Positions 17,337 to 26,173 of a stretch of 64,000 nucleotides of DNA are shown piece by piece (within the stretch, counting starts at the first letter, position 1; every line of letters starts with the position of its first letter). The stretch spans positions 1,798,001 to 1,862,000 of the forward strand of contig NZ_CP062501.1 in the NCBI RefSeq assembly GCF_014879975.1, in the 5' to 3' direction. The position numbers and the translations under genes were made by a program. The notes below the pieces were generated by a model. That model ran no database searches, was not told where the DNA came from, and worked only from the letters and a program-made list of their open reading frames with translations. This DNA comes from Vibrio bathopelagicus. Its GTDB lineage: Bacteria > Pseudomonadota > Gammaproteobacteria > Enterobacterales > Vibrionaceae.

Positions 17337-18557
17337 TTACTGTACTTTCTTCAACACAAAAAAGTGATAGTCAAAATCACGCTTAGCTGAGCCTTGAGAA
17401 CCTTCCAAAGCTTCGCTGTTATTGAAAAATTGTTTAATTTCATTGTCGCAATCCGCCAGCGCTTTCGAGTTCGGCATTGTCGCTTTCAATGCTTCTACTT
17501 GCTTTTGCAAAGGCTGATAATAGGCAAGCCAACCGGCATCACTCATCGCAAAGTCACCCAAGACTTGATAGCCAGCTGCCTTAGCCTGCTTAATGCGCTC
17601 AGAGACCGTCGTCATATCTGAGTACTCTTTTTGCCAGAAAGCTTTGACTGATTCTCTAGGGTTCTCGGTGTTCCACACCAGATCATTCACAACCAATATG
17701 CCGTCATCAGTAAGTAGCTTTCGCCACTGCTTAAGTGCCTTCTGGACACCCATGATGTACGCACTGCCCTCTGACCAAATTAAGTCGAACGATTTAGCTT
17801 CAAACGGTAAGTCCATCATGCTTGCACACACGGTTTTAATATTGCTTTCTAGAGCAAGTTCTAATGCTTGTTGGTTTAGAATATCCAAAAACGGTTGATC
17901 ATTGTCGACCGCAGTAATCTGAAGTTCAGCCTGATGCTCTTTCATCGCGTTCGCTAATACAGAGGTCGCGATACCTTTACCACAACCAATCTCAAGCACG
18001 TGTTTCGGTGAGCTAGGCACTTGAGCCAACGCTTCTAAGGTATCTTCAGCCGTTCCTGGTCCTAAACGTTCTAATCCGTCAAAGATGACGCTGAAATCCG
18101 CCATATATTGTTCGTGTTCATTCATGTCTTTCGATAACCACTTCAATCGCAGAGCCTGTTTCTCATCAAAGCCCTGCTTAATTAACCAATCGAGGTGTGC
18201 ATCTGGCGCAAGCTTGTCCATTGACTCATGCCACTCTTCTAATCCTCTTTCGCCTAGCATTGCAGCTAATAGATCTCGTGAACGCTGCTTTTGTACTAGC
18301 TCTTCATCCAACTGCTTAAGGCGGTTTTCTAACAAAGGGCGTTCTATTTTGGCATCCAAGCACGCTTGGCACTCTTTGAGCGTTAACCCACCCGCTTGTA
18401 ATTGCTGTAACAAACGAACACGTTGCAGATCCTTTTCTGAGTAAAGACGATAGCCATTACTCTGGCGTTGAGCTTCAATCAAACCTAGCTTGCCGTAATA
18501 CAACAATGTGGAGCGACTCAGCCCAACTAATTCGGCCAGTTCAGAGATACGATACAT
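17337..18557 (-). CDS. MerR-type regulator fused to a SAM-dependent methyltransferase
   Basis: A 406-residue fusion. Residues 1-70 are a MerR winged helix (YRISELAELVGLSRSTLLYYGKLGLIEAQRQSNGYRLYS) with the RLLQQLQAGGLTLKEC continuation. A coiled-coil linker (about 75-110) leads to a class I methyltransferase: motif I VLEIGCGKG, motif II ITAVDND, and FDLIWSEGSAYIMG with LTDDGILVVNDLVW beyond it, resembling small-molecule methyltransferases. The coiled coil that normally dimerises MerR proteins is present. The fusion suggests that the catalytic domain serves as the ligand sensor, or that the protein both senses and methylates a toxic compound. Single-gene transcript next to the GNAT remnant. 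Confidence 0.88.
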   Translation of the reverse strand: MYRISELAELVGLSRSTLLYYGKLGLIEAQRQSNGYRLYSEKDLQRVRLLQQLQAGGLTLKECQACLDAKIERPLLENRLKQLDEELVQKQRSRDLLAAMLGERGLEEWHESMDKLAPDAHLDWLIKQGFDEKQALRLKWLSKDMNEHEQYMADFSVIFDGLERLGPGTAEDTLEALAQVPSSPKHVLEIGCGKGIATSVLANAMKEHQAELQITAVDNDQPFLDILNQQALELALESNIKTVCASMMDLPFEAKSFDLIWSEGSAYIMGVQKALKQWRKLLTDDGILVVNDLVWNTENPRESVKAFWQKEYSDMTTVSERIKQAKAAGYQVLGDFAMSDAGWLAYYQPLQKQVEALKATMPNSKALADCDNEIKQFFNNSEALEGSQGSAKRDFDYHFFVLKKVQ

Positions 18558-18621
18558 GCACTTCCCCTCTCATTTCAGTAGCGAAGATAAACTATGAAGC
18601 TGTAGTCAGGTCAACAATCAA

Positions 18622-19590
18622 CTAACTCTTTTTTTCATCCAATCGGTATAAATCTCTGAGGGTATCTTTGAGCCATAACACTATAGGATTGTAGGCATTT
18701 CGCTTATGCCAAACCATCGTAAATGGGATCAGTAGCTTATTGGCATGTTCTTCGTCTAACGGAATAGGTAAGCAGGTTAGATTGGGGTGAAGTTGCTCTG
18801 CATAGCGTCGGCAGTAGTTGGGCGCAACCGTCGTCATAGTGTGATTAGATTGAGCCGCCATAAACAGAGACTGCTCGAAGCCTGCAAGCGTAAGGGCAAT
18901 GTTTCGGTCTAGTTGCAAATCGGTGAGCACCTCATCCAGCGCCCATCTCTCACTTTTCTCCCAAACAATATTGATATGAGGGTATTTAAGAAAGGCCTCT
19001 AGATTCCACTCTTCTTGTAAAGCGGGATGGTCTTTTCTTAGGTAGACCACGGGAAGATCATGAAACAGAATTTCATAATCAATGAAATACGGCAGCGCGT
19101 TTAAAGACTCTTTTGAGCGAGGGTGACTTTCTCGTCCTGAGAATCCGATATCAGACTCTCCACGGACGATGGAGTCGATTGAATCGTAATCCCAGTTACG
19201 CATTTTTATTTTCGCATCTGGGTAACGTTGATACACACTGTGTGTCAGCTCATTAAGCATGATCAGCGACAGAGGAGATTCTGCCTCGAGATTCAAGCGT
19301 ATGTCTTTTGGCGTATCGTCGCCCCGAGTCGTCAATATCTGACTGCCTATCTGCAACCAATCTTGTAAATCTTTTTCCATGGTTAACGCGAGAGGCGTTG
19401 CTGTTAAGCCACTTGGCGTTTTCACAAACAGCGGATCATCAAACCAATCACGTAGCTTCGTCAGAGATTTACTCACCGTTGAAGGGGTAACATTCAGCTT
19501 CTTTGCTGCTTTTGACACACTCTGCTCTTGTAATAACAATTGCAGAGTAAACAGCAGATTCAAATCAAGACGGGCTAGTGGCTTCTTCAT
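18622..19590 (-). CDS. yidZ: LysR-type transcriptional regulator, YidZ-like
   Basis: About 322 residues from the ATG at 19590 ([14 protein letters not shown]); an in-frame ATG two codons earlier is also possible. The N-terminal winged HTH is [38 protein letters not shown] and a periplasmic-binding-protein-like effector domain follows. The long stretch around [29 protein letters not shown] closely resembles E. coli YidZ as I remember it, a regulator linked to nitric oxide tolerance in anaerobic growth. Its start lies inside the end of the mdtL-like gene, so the two are cotranscribed, and E. coli also has mdtL next to yidZ. Confidence 0.9.
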   Translation of the reverse strand: MKKPLARLDLNLLFTLQLLLQEQSVSKAAKKLNVTPSTVSKSLTKLRDWFDDPLFVKTPSGLTATPLALTMEKDLQDWLQIGSQILTTRGDDTPKDIRLNLEAESPLSLIMLNELTHSVYQRYPDAKIKMRNWDYDSIDSIVRGESDIGFSGRESHPRSKESLNALPYFIDYEILFHDLPVVYLRKDHPALQEEWNLEAFLKYPHINIVWEKSERWALDEVLTDLQLDRNIALTLAGFEQSLFMAAQSNHTMTTVAPNYCRRYAEQLHPNLTCLPIPLDEEHANKLLIPFTMVWHKRNAYNPIVLWLKDTLRDLYRLDEKKS

Positions 19591-20776
19591 AATCACTTTT
19601 AACTTGGGAAGGACCTACACATAGTATTAGAGCAATACTGATAACTCCACCAGCAGCCAGTATAAATACCAACATATTCAATGCACTTAGCCCAACAACA
19701 CCCATCAACCAAATGAACAGTGCCGAAGTACACACCTGAGAAACACCCAGTATTGAACTGGCCATGCCTGCTCGCTGTGAATAACAACTCAATGCTTGGC
19801 TCATCGCGACACCAAAACCTAACGAGAAGCCACCGCACACGAAGGCAAAACCAATAAGCGTCACGTAATGCCCTAAGCCGCCATCAATCGATGCAAGCAG
19901 CAAGACAGCCGCAATAACAAAGCACATTTGAGATGTCAGCATCAGGCTTTTCTGCTTAAACACGTTCAATGCAAACGGAGACGAGAACGACACCAACATA
20001 CTCACTAACGCTGTGAGAGCCATGGTGTAGGAATACTGACCACGGTCGAAGCCAAGTTCTGTCATGATCAACATTGGAGAGACATTCACGTAAGTCAGAA
20101 TCGCCGTCACACCCAAACTGGTCATGATCACTCGGCTAATGAACAACGGTTCTTTAAATGTTTCGATTGACGTCGCTTGAGATGCCTCAGATACAGAGGC
20201 TTTTGTTACCATTGACTCTGTAACGTTAGGTTTAGTCTCTTTTAGCACAAACACCGACAACAAGCCCACCACGACGCCCATACTCGCCATGGTCGTAAAC
20301 AAGCTCGGCCATGGGTATACCATCATGATTAAGTGACCAATCACCGGAGCCAACACGGGAACAATACAGGTAATGCCATTCATCATCGACAAAACCTTGG
20401 CTCGCTTTTGGTCGTCCAATACATCTCGCAAAATGGCAAACGCAACAACGTAACAAGAGCCCGCACCTACACCTTGAAAAAAGCGTACAGCTAGAAATGG
20501 TTCGGCACTGGTGACACTCGCACCCAGCATCGAAGAAGCGGTAAACACGATAGCACCGAAAATCGCGACAGGCTTTCGCCCCACCGTATCGGCGAACTTA
20601 CCAGCAAACAGCATAGTGGTTGCCATACCAGCTAAATAAATAGAAAACGCGACATGCAATTGCGCTTCAGAAGCATTCAGATCCGAAGCAATTTGAGGTA
20701 ACCCAACAAGATACAGATCAATCGCTGTTGGGTATAAAAGAACAAGCGCAAAACTACAAAACAGAAAACGATACAT
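19565..20776 (-). CDS. mdtL: MFS drug exporter, MdtL-like
   Basis: A 403-residue, 12-helix major facilitator of the DHA1 (Bcr/CflA) group. The opening [21 protein letters not shown], the motif-A loop [14 protein letters not shown], the helix segment [21 protein letters not shown] and [10 protein letters not shown] match E. coli MdtL closely. It should export toxic compounds such as chloramphenicol using the proton gradient. It overlaps the downstream yidZ-like gene by about 26 bases. A hairpin sits immediately in front of its start codon (20782-20802) and hides the only ribosome-site-like sequence. Confidence 0.92.
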   Translation of the reverse strand: MYRFLFCSFALVLLYPTAIDLYLVGLPQIASDLNASEAQLHVAFSIYLAGMATTMLFAGKFADTVGRKPVAIFGAIVFTASSMLGASVTSAEPFLAVRFFQGVGAGSCYVVAFAILRDVLDDQKRAKVLSMMNGITCIVPVLAPVIGHLIMMVYPWPSLFTTMASMGVVVGLLSVFVLKETKPNVTESMVTKASVSEASQATSIETFKEPLFISRVIMTSLGVTAILTYVNVSPMLIMTELGFDRGQYSYTMALTALVSMLVSFSSPFALNVFKQKSLMLTSQMCFVIAAVLLLASIDGGLGHYVTLIGFAFVCGGFSLGFGVAMSQALSCYSQRAGMASSILGVSQVCTSALFIWLMGVVGLSALNMLVFILAAGGVISIALILCVGPSQVKSDYEEATSPS

Positions 20777-20781
20777 AACAC

Positions 20782-20802
20782 CCCCACATAATTGATGTGG
20801 GG
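20782..20802 (-). promoter_or_regulatory. Hairpin covering the mdtL ribosome-binding site
   Basis: On the minus strand CCCCACAT-caatt-ATGTGGGG forms an 8-base perfect stem ending 5 bases before the mdtL ATG. The G-run in the 3' arm is the only Shine-Dalgarno-like sequence available, so the stem could control translation. It has no T tract, so it is a poor terminator. Confidence 0.5.
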
Positions 20803-20860
20803 ATAGTATGAGCCAAACGACAAACTAGCGAGTGGCATCTGCGACAGTAGGTCTTTCCAT

Positions 20861-22084
20861 TTACGACATACCATTTCTAAGTGCTGCATCTTTGATGGAG
20901 GCATACATCAAACAACTCACGACACATACCCCACCCATGATGAGATAACCCGCACTCACACCAAAGAATTTCACGCTCATCCCCGCGATCAAATAAGTAA
21001 ACAACCACCAGAAATGCGTTAAAGAGAAGTGCGCTGCAAAATACGGGGCGGTGTCTTCTCCCTCGCACGCTTGGGTGATCAATAGGCCTGCGGAAGTTTG
21101 AATACAAGACATCCCTACTCCCATGGCTAAACACATTACGCCAAAGCCGACCCAACCAGGCGTGAAGCTACCCACCATAAAAGAGGCACAAATTGTCAGT
21201 AAACCTATCCAGTGGAAATGTTGAGGAGAATGATTTTCTAGCCACTTTGGTAACCGAAGCGCCATCAACATAGAGCCCAAGCCAACAACCATCATCGCTA
21301 ATGCGGTTTGCGTTTCGTCACCATGCAGCACTTCATGCACATAGATAACCGTATTCACCAGCACCATCGCAGAAGCACTGGCCGCTGCCAGATACGCAAA
21401 CCATAAAGCTCTCAATTTAGGTTTATTCAAATAATTGCGCAGCCCTTGCATCACACTAAGTTTCTGAGTTTTATAAGCTGATTCTGTTACTCCTTTCAAA
21501 TTCGGAAGTGTACACAACAAGATCAAAACCCCAGACAGCAAAAAAGTAGCTGCATCAAGCATGAACAGCTGTCTAAAACCAATTAAGCTCAGCAATAAGG
21601 CCGTTAGCATCGGGCTAAAGATCTGTTCAAGATCGTAAGCCATTCGGCTGAACGACAGGGCTTTCGCATACTGTGTTTTATCCACCAACACCAACGGCAA
21701 CGTGGATTGAAACAGCGGAGTAAACCCCGCAGAACATGCATTGATGAGAAACATCAACACATAGACTTCCCATACTTCAGTGACAAACGGCAAACATACA
21801 AATAGCAACGCCCTAATCAAATCGAGCGCGACCAAAGTCCGTCTTTTCGGTAACTTATGTGCGATAGCACCAAATACCGGAGCTAATCCAATGTACGCCA
21901 ACATCTTCAAAGCGAAAGCGATACTCAGCACCATACCTGCGTCATCACCCGACAGTTCATAAGCGAGCAACGCTAAGCAGATAGAACTCATGCCCGTGCC
22001 GACCAAAGAGATAATCTGCGCAGACAGCAGGCGTATATAGTCTCGGTTGCGCCACATTGGCGTCGTGCTCATTTCAGTGATCAT
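20861..22084 (-). CDS. MFS exporter in the MurE-like operon
   Basis: A 407-residue, 12-helix major facilitator of the DHA3/EntS-like group: WRNRDYIRLLSAQIISLVGTGMSS at the N-terminus is the typical first helix of macrolide- or siderophore-type exporters, followed by APVFGAIAHKLPKRRTLVALDLIRA (motif A). Its ATG overlaps the stop of the DD-carboxypeptidase gene (ATGA), so translation is coupled. In this operon it most likely exports a cell-wall-related or antibiotic molecule, which is an inference. The substrate is unknown. Confidence 0.85.
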   Translation of the reverse strand: MITEMSTTPMWRNRDYIRLLSAQIISLVGTGMSSICLALLAYELSGDDAGMVLSIAFALKMLAYIGLAPVFGAIAHKLPKRRTLVALDLIRALLFVCLPFVTEVWEVYVLMFLINACSAGFTPLFQSTLPLVLVDKTQYAKALSFSRMAYDLEQIFSPMLTALLLSLIGFRQLFMLDAATFLLSGVLILLCTLPNLKGVTESAYKTQKLSVMQGLRNYLNKPKLRALWFAYLAAASASAMVLVNTVIYVHEVLHGDETQTALAMMVVGLGSMLMALRLPKWLENHSPQHFHWIGLLTICASFMVGSFTPGWVGFGVMCLAMGVGMSCIQTSAGLLITQACEGEDTAPYFAAHFSLTHFWWLFTYLIAGMSVKFFGVSAGYLIMGGVCVVSCLMYASIKDAALRNGMS

Positions 22085-23352
22085 TCGTTCACCTCAATCC
22101 GACCCATCAAGTCAGAGAATAACCCACCGAACCAAAGTTTGACGCTGTCCCAAAGTCGCACCATCCAAGAGCCTTGTTCTACAGTTTGATCTGCGACTAA
22201 AGCGTAACTTGCCACCGTAGTACCGTTACTCTTCCAGACGACTTTGCCCACCTCAGATCCCTGCTCAACAGGCGCAATAAGCGGATCAATCATTACCACA
22301 GATTTTTGCAGCGAATCGACTAACCCTCTAGGCATAGTCAGGTACGCATCTTCGGCTATCTTGGCACTAACTTGTTCGATATCCCCCTTCCACACTCGCA
22401 CCTGAGATTCGACTTGATTGTGCTGCATTACTTGTTTGGTATCGTAGAAACGAAATCCATAACTCAGTAGGTTCTTTGAAGCTGTGGTTCGTGCTTGCGG
22501 GCTATTGGTACCCATCACGACCGATATCAACCGCATCTTACCTTCCGTAGCAGAGCTGACTAAGCTGTAGCCCGCATTCTCTGTGTAACCCGTTTTGCCA
22601 CCATCGACGTTAATGGACTTGTCCCAAAGCAGCTTGTTTCGATTGTATTGAGTGATCTCATTCCATTTGAACAGACGCTCTTGGTATAACACATAAACGT
22701 CTGGTACATCCTTGATGATCGACCGCATCAAAATCGCCATATCAAGCGGAGAAGTTTGGATGCCTTCGCCATCTAAGCCATGCGCATTCACAAAGTTAGT
22801 ATCTTGCAGCCCAAGCGATTTCGCCCAACCATTCATTAGGCTAACAAAAGCTTGCTCACTCCCCGCGATGTGTTCGGCCAAAGCGACAGAAGCATCATTA
22901 CCCGACTGAATGATCACCCCTTTCATAAGGTTCGAGACCGAAATCTCATCTCCAGGCTGAATAAACATCTTGGATGACTCTGAAAATTTTGCCGACCACG
23001 CATTTTCACTGACCGAGACTTTATCCTGCCATGTCAATCTACCGGACTTAATCTCTTGTCCAATCACATAAGCCGTCATCAACTTCGTCAAACTGGCGGG
23101 CGCTAAAATCGCGCGTGAGTTTTGCTCTGCAATGATGGTGCCTGACTGAAAGTCCATCAAAACATAACCTTTGGCGGGCAACTCAGGCGGATTGGGCGTT
23201 ACCACCGCCAAGCTTGGTGTACTTATCCCCGCTAACGTTAAGCAAGCCAAGGCTAGCCGCCATCGAAGCTTCGCTTTAAACTTCATTTTAGTCTTTGCTT
23301 TCACAGCAAAATATGAGGAGACCCTGAACTTCAATACCGAGACCTTCCTCAT
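22081..23352 (-). CDS. D-alanyl-D-alanine carboxypeptidase, PBP5/6 (DacA) type
   Basis: A 423-residue penicillin-binding protein of type S11. I choose the ATG at 23352: it overlaps the MurE-like stop (ATGA) and follows a strong GGAGGAGG. An extended basic N-terminus and a hydrophobic core form the signal peptide (to about SLA49). Active-site motifs are SLTK (87-90, Ser87 acylated), SGN (150-152) and KTG (253-255). A C-terminal PBP5 beta domain follows, and the end (WMVRLWDSVKLWFGGLF) is an amphipathic membrane anchor like that of PBP5. The enzyme removes the terminal D-Ala from peptidoglycan pentapeptides in the periplasm. A paralogue in an accessory operon is unusual. Confidence 0.93.
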   Translation of the reverse strand: MRKVSVLKFRVSSYFAVKAKTKMKFKAKLRWRLALACLTLAGISTPSLAVVTPNPPELPAKGYVLMDFQSGTIIAEQNSRAILAPASLTKLMTAYVIGQEIKSGRLTWQDKVSVSENAWSAKFSESSKMFIQPGDEISVSNLMKGVIIQSGNDASVALAEHIAGSEQAFVSLMNGWAKSLGLQDTNFVNAHGLDGEGIQTSPLDMAILMRSIIKDVPDVYVLYQERLFKWNEITQYNRNKLLWDKSINVDGGKTGYTENAGYSLVSSATEGKMRLISVVMGTNSPQARTTASKNLLSYGFRFYDTKQVMQHNQVESQVRVWKGDIEQVSAKIAEDAYLTMPRGLVDSLQKSVVMIDPLIAPVEQGSEVGKVVWKSNGTTVASYALVADQTVEQGSWMVRLWDSVKLWFGGLFSDLMGRIEVNE

Positions 23353-24785
23353 AGTACCTCCTCCAAAGTCAGTGCCGCGACATCGCCGATATAACATTGC
23401 CGACCCACTTGATTAGTCGTGATGTATTGATGAGTTTCCGAGCCTTTGCCACACACTAAGATAAGGTCACCACTGCGACTCAATTGCTTGGCAACCTGAA
23501 TCGCCTCATGGCGGTCACTGATTTCGTAGCAAAGCGTACTACTCACTTGCGAAGTTAATGCACGGAAAATATCCTCCTGCATTTCGCCAAGTGGGTTGTC
23601 TGAGGTGAAAATAACAACATCAGAATGGGTAGCGCATAACTTCCCAATGTCAGCTGCATCCCGTATTCGGTCGCCCGTCACACCGACGACCGTTATCACT
23701 CGCTTAGCCAACTGAGAGTGAATGCCTTGGTAAAGAGCCGAAAGGCCATCAAAGTTATGTGCATAATCCACTAAAGCCAAAGCACCATTGTCTAGCGATA
23801 AATACTTTGAACGCCCGTCAGGTGCAACAACACCATTCAGCGCGCTTGCGATGTCCGATAACGACCACTTCAATGTCAACAGGGTTGCTGCCATCGCTAA
23901 GGCATTCTCGACATTAAACTGAAAGGGAAGTTGGCTAAAAACAGGCTCTTTTCTACCTTGATTATTGAGAATAAAAGTAGCGCCAAATTGCTCAACCTTC
24001 AGTTGTTCAACATAAAGATCCGCCTCTGGATTGTACATTGAGAATGTCACAACATTAACTCGGCTGCTTGCTCGCTCTATCGCAACATTGGCGTGCGCAT
24101 CATCTAGGTTGATCACCGCAAAACCATTGGGTTGAATACGATCTAAAATCTGAAGTTTCGCCTGAACATAGCCATCAACCGTTCTGTGATAATCAAGGTG
24201 GTCACGGCCAATATTGGTGATCACCCCAACAGACAACGGTACAAATCCGGCTCTGTCTTGCACCAATGCATGACTGCTTAGCTCCATAACGTTATCCGTG
24301 ACCTGCGCTTCAGCCATATCCTTAAATAAATTCAACAGAGTGACACCGTCTGGTGTGGTATTACTCAGCTCTTGTTTCTTGCCCGCGAACTCCACACCGA
24401 GCGTTCCAATGTAGGCGCTCCGTTGCTTGTGCTTGAGGATCTGATTCAAACCATGAGCAACCGTCGTTTTTCCATTTGTTCCGGTAATACCGATGTGATT
24501 AATCTTCTTATGCGGGTATTGATAAAAAGCCTTAATAAGCAACAAGCTTTGGTAATGACTTCCAGTCACCAACACAGGCACCGATGCTGAAACAGGTTTT
24601 GTTGCAATAATGGCAACCGCCCCATTCGCAATCGCACTTTCAATATAACGATGACTGTCATGAGCAGCCCCTTCGCGGCAAACAAACACATCCTGAGACT
24701 CGATATGCTCACTGTTTGTTGAGAAGCGCCTAATCGACAGTGCGCCCAGTTGTTTTAAAAAGCCTTTCAATTTGTCACTCAACAT
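23349..24785 (-). CDS. Divergent Mur ligase, MurE-like (UDP-MurNAc-tripeptide synthetase family)
   Basis: A 478-residue protein from the ATG at 24785, since this start matches the usual MurE N-terminus (short helix, then FSTNSEHIESQDVFV); the frame is open to 24887. The ATP loop GITGTNGKTT ends near residue 108, then NTTPDG, GRDHLDYH with Lys210 in YVQAK as the likely carbamylated lysine, NVENALAMAA and VDYAHNFDG. The meso-diaminopimelate motif DNPR of Gram-negative MurE reads DNPL here (396-399), and the GKR segment after GDR is also changed (GDRIRDAAD). It should add an amino acid to a UDP-MurNAc-dipeptide or similar acceptor, but perhaps not diaminopimelate. It is the first gene of a coupled operon with a DacA-type enzyme and an exporter. 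Confidence 0.85.
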   Translation of the reverse strand: MLSDKLKGFLKQLGALSIRRFSTNSEHIESQDVFVCREGAAHDSHRYIESAIANGAVAIIATKPVSASVPVLVTGSHYQSLLLIKAFYQYPHKKINHIGITGTNGKTTVAHGLNQILKHKQRSAYIGTLGVEFAGKKQELSNTTPDGVTLLNLFKDMAEAQVTDNVMELSSHALVQDRAGFVPLSVGVITNIGRDHLDYHRTVDGYVQAKLQILDRIQPNGFAVINLDDAHANVAIERASSRVNVVTFSMYNPEADLYVEQLKVEQFGATFILNNQGRKEPVFSQLPFQFNVENALAMAATLLTLKWSLSDIASALNGVVAPDGRSKYLSLDNGALALVDYAHNFDGLSALYQGIHSQLAKRVITVVGVTGDRIRDAADIGKLCATHSDVVIFTSDNPLGEMQEDIFRALTSQVSSTLCYEISDRHEAIQVAKQLSRSGDLILVCGKGSETHQYITTNQVGRQCYIGDVAALTLEEVL

Positions 24786-24847
24786 CCACTTGTCCCTTAA
24801 GTTGGCTAGGATTTCTTGATTAAGTTGAGTATATTTTGCTGACCAAC

Positions 24848-24871
24848 ATCGATAAAATTGAACAAATCGAT
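24848..24871. promoter_or_regulatory. Paired ATCGAT repeats between the MurE-like and LysR genes
   Basis: ATCGAT at 24848-24853 and 24866-24871, centres 18 bases apart, lie in the middle of the divergent gap. Size and position suit a LysR-type operator for the adjacent regulator. This is an inference from position and symmetry. Confidence 0.4.
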
Positions 24872-24938
24872 CCAAGTTATTAGTCACCTTGATAACCTAG
24901 ATTCTTTTGTGTTACCTCTACCAGATGCGAGTATTGCT

Positions 24939-25877
24939 GTGAAAGATCTTAATTGGCGTGGAATCGACCTCAACCTACTGCTGACTTTTGATGCACTTTT
25001 TCGTTTAAAGAGTGTTTCCGCAGCCTCAAAAGAACTGCACTTGGGGCAGCCTGCCACCAGTTATAACCTCAAGCGGCTCCGTGAGTTATTGGGTGACCCT
25101 CTGTTTGAAAGGCAAGGCAATAAAATGCAGCCGACCGTGAGAGCACATGAAGTCGCCCCCAAAGTTCAGCAAATTTTGTCGATTTTCACGCAAGATATTT
25201 TACCTGCTGAGCAATTTGAGCCACAAAACTACACAGGTCAGTTCATCATTGGCGTTAGTGATTATGCAGAGCAGATCTTTGGCCCAGATATTTTCGACAC
25301 GCTTCAGAAACTTGCTCCTCAAAGTAAGGTTCTGCTCAAGCCTGTCGACAGTGCAAATTGCGTAACGTTACTCGAAGATCAAGATACTGACTTATGCATT
25401 GGCGTATTTCAGGAGCTACCAAACCACCTCAACACCACCTTTCTTTACCGAGAAAAGCACCTGTGTACCTTTGATAACAAGGTATTGAATACCAAACTTC
25501 CAATTCCGCTAGACACCTACTTAGATACACCGCAAATGATCATTACGGCGAATCAAGAGTTAACCAGCCAAGTTGACGGCACATTGGAAAAAGTGGGAGT
25601 TAAACGAAATGTGGTACTTGGGACGACCCGTTTTCTAACGATTCGCAGGATGCTTTCAGGAAGAAATCTGTTGGCTGTAATGGCCGAGATGGTCGGTCGT
25701 TCTGAGTTAATTGACGATGACTTGGTGTTATGCGATCCGCCGATTGATATCCCTGACTTTGATATCGATATGGTGACTTTAAAACGCGACGCGAACCACC
25801 CTCGAATTCAGTTTCTGACGCAACTCGTCCAAAACCTCATTCAAGATAAAGTGAGAGAGCTAAGATTAATCAGATAA
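24939..25877 (+). CDS. LysR-type regulator divergent from the MurE-like operon
   Basis: About 312 residues from the GTG at 24939, which gives a normal LysR opening (KDLNWRGIDLNLLLTFDALF); a TTG at 24858 would add 27 residues and run through the likely operator. HTH: SVSAASKELHLGQPATSYNLKRLRELLGDPLFERQGNKM. The effector domain begins near TGQFIIGVSDYAEQI, a NodD/SyrM-like flavour. LysR proteins usually control the divergent operon and their own gene, so this one probably responds to a ligand linked to cell-wall or antibiotic stress. AmpR, another LysR protein, senses muropeptides; the parallel is suggestive only. Confidence 0.88.
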   Translation: MKDLNWRGIDLNLLLTFDALFRLKSVSAASKELHLGQPATSYNLKRLRELLGDPLFERQGNKMQPTVRAHEVAPKVQQILSIFTQDILPAEQFEPQNYTGQFIIGVSDYAEQIFGPDIFDTLQKLAPQSKVLLKPVDSANCVTLLEDQDTDLCIGVFQELPNHLNTTFLYREKHLCTFDNKVLNTKLPIPLDTYLDTPQMIITANQELTSQVDGTLEKVGVKRNVVLGTTRFLTIRRMLSGRNLLAVMAEMVGRSELIDDDLVLCDPPIDIPDFDIDMVTLKRDANHPRIQFLTQLVQNLIQDKVRELRLIR

Positions 25878-26173
25878 GCACAAATCGAGGTCAATTCTAC
25901 AAATATTCATGCTCCACTTTATGGTCGAATCTGCTCGAACTTGAATTGCCAAGCAATTTATAAACGTTAATCGACCGATAAATGCAATTACATGAAAAAT
26001 ACAACCACCCACAAACCATAACCCTGAAACATGTCTTTGCAATTTTTTTAGAAAATTTCAAAAATTATTAGAATTTAATCCCTAAGTCTAATGAGTATTT
26101 TGTTAGTCTTGGAAACAATTATTTACAATCCAAAGAAAATTTATTTGGATCGCTAGAGGTTGTTTTTTTGAAT
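25878..26173. other. Intergenic region before the aromatic amino acid permease
   Basis: About 300 bases, AT-rich toward the right end. No clear terminator follows the LysR gene and I see no gene or defined operator. Confidence 0.4.

Noticed and set aside
20861..25877. Calling the MurE-like operon a known antibiotic biosynthesis cluster
   Set aside because: No NRPS, PKS, ATP-grasp or tailoring enzymes are present; the evidence supports only a cell-wall-related module.
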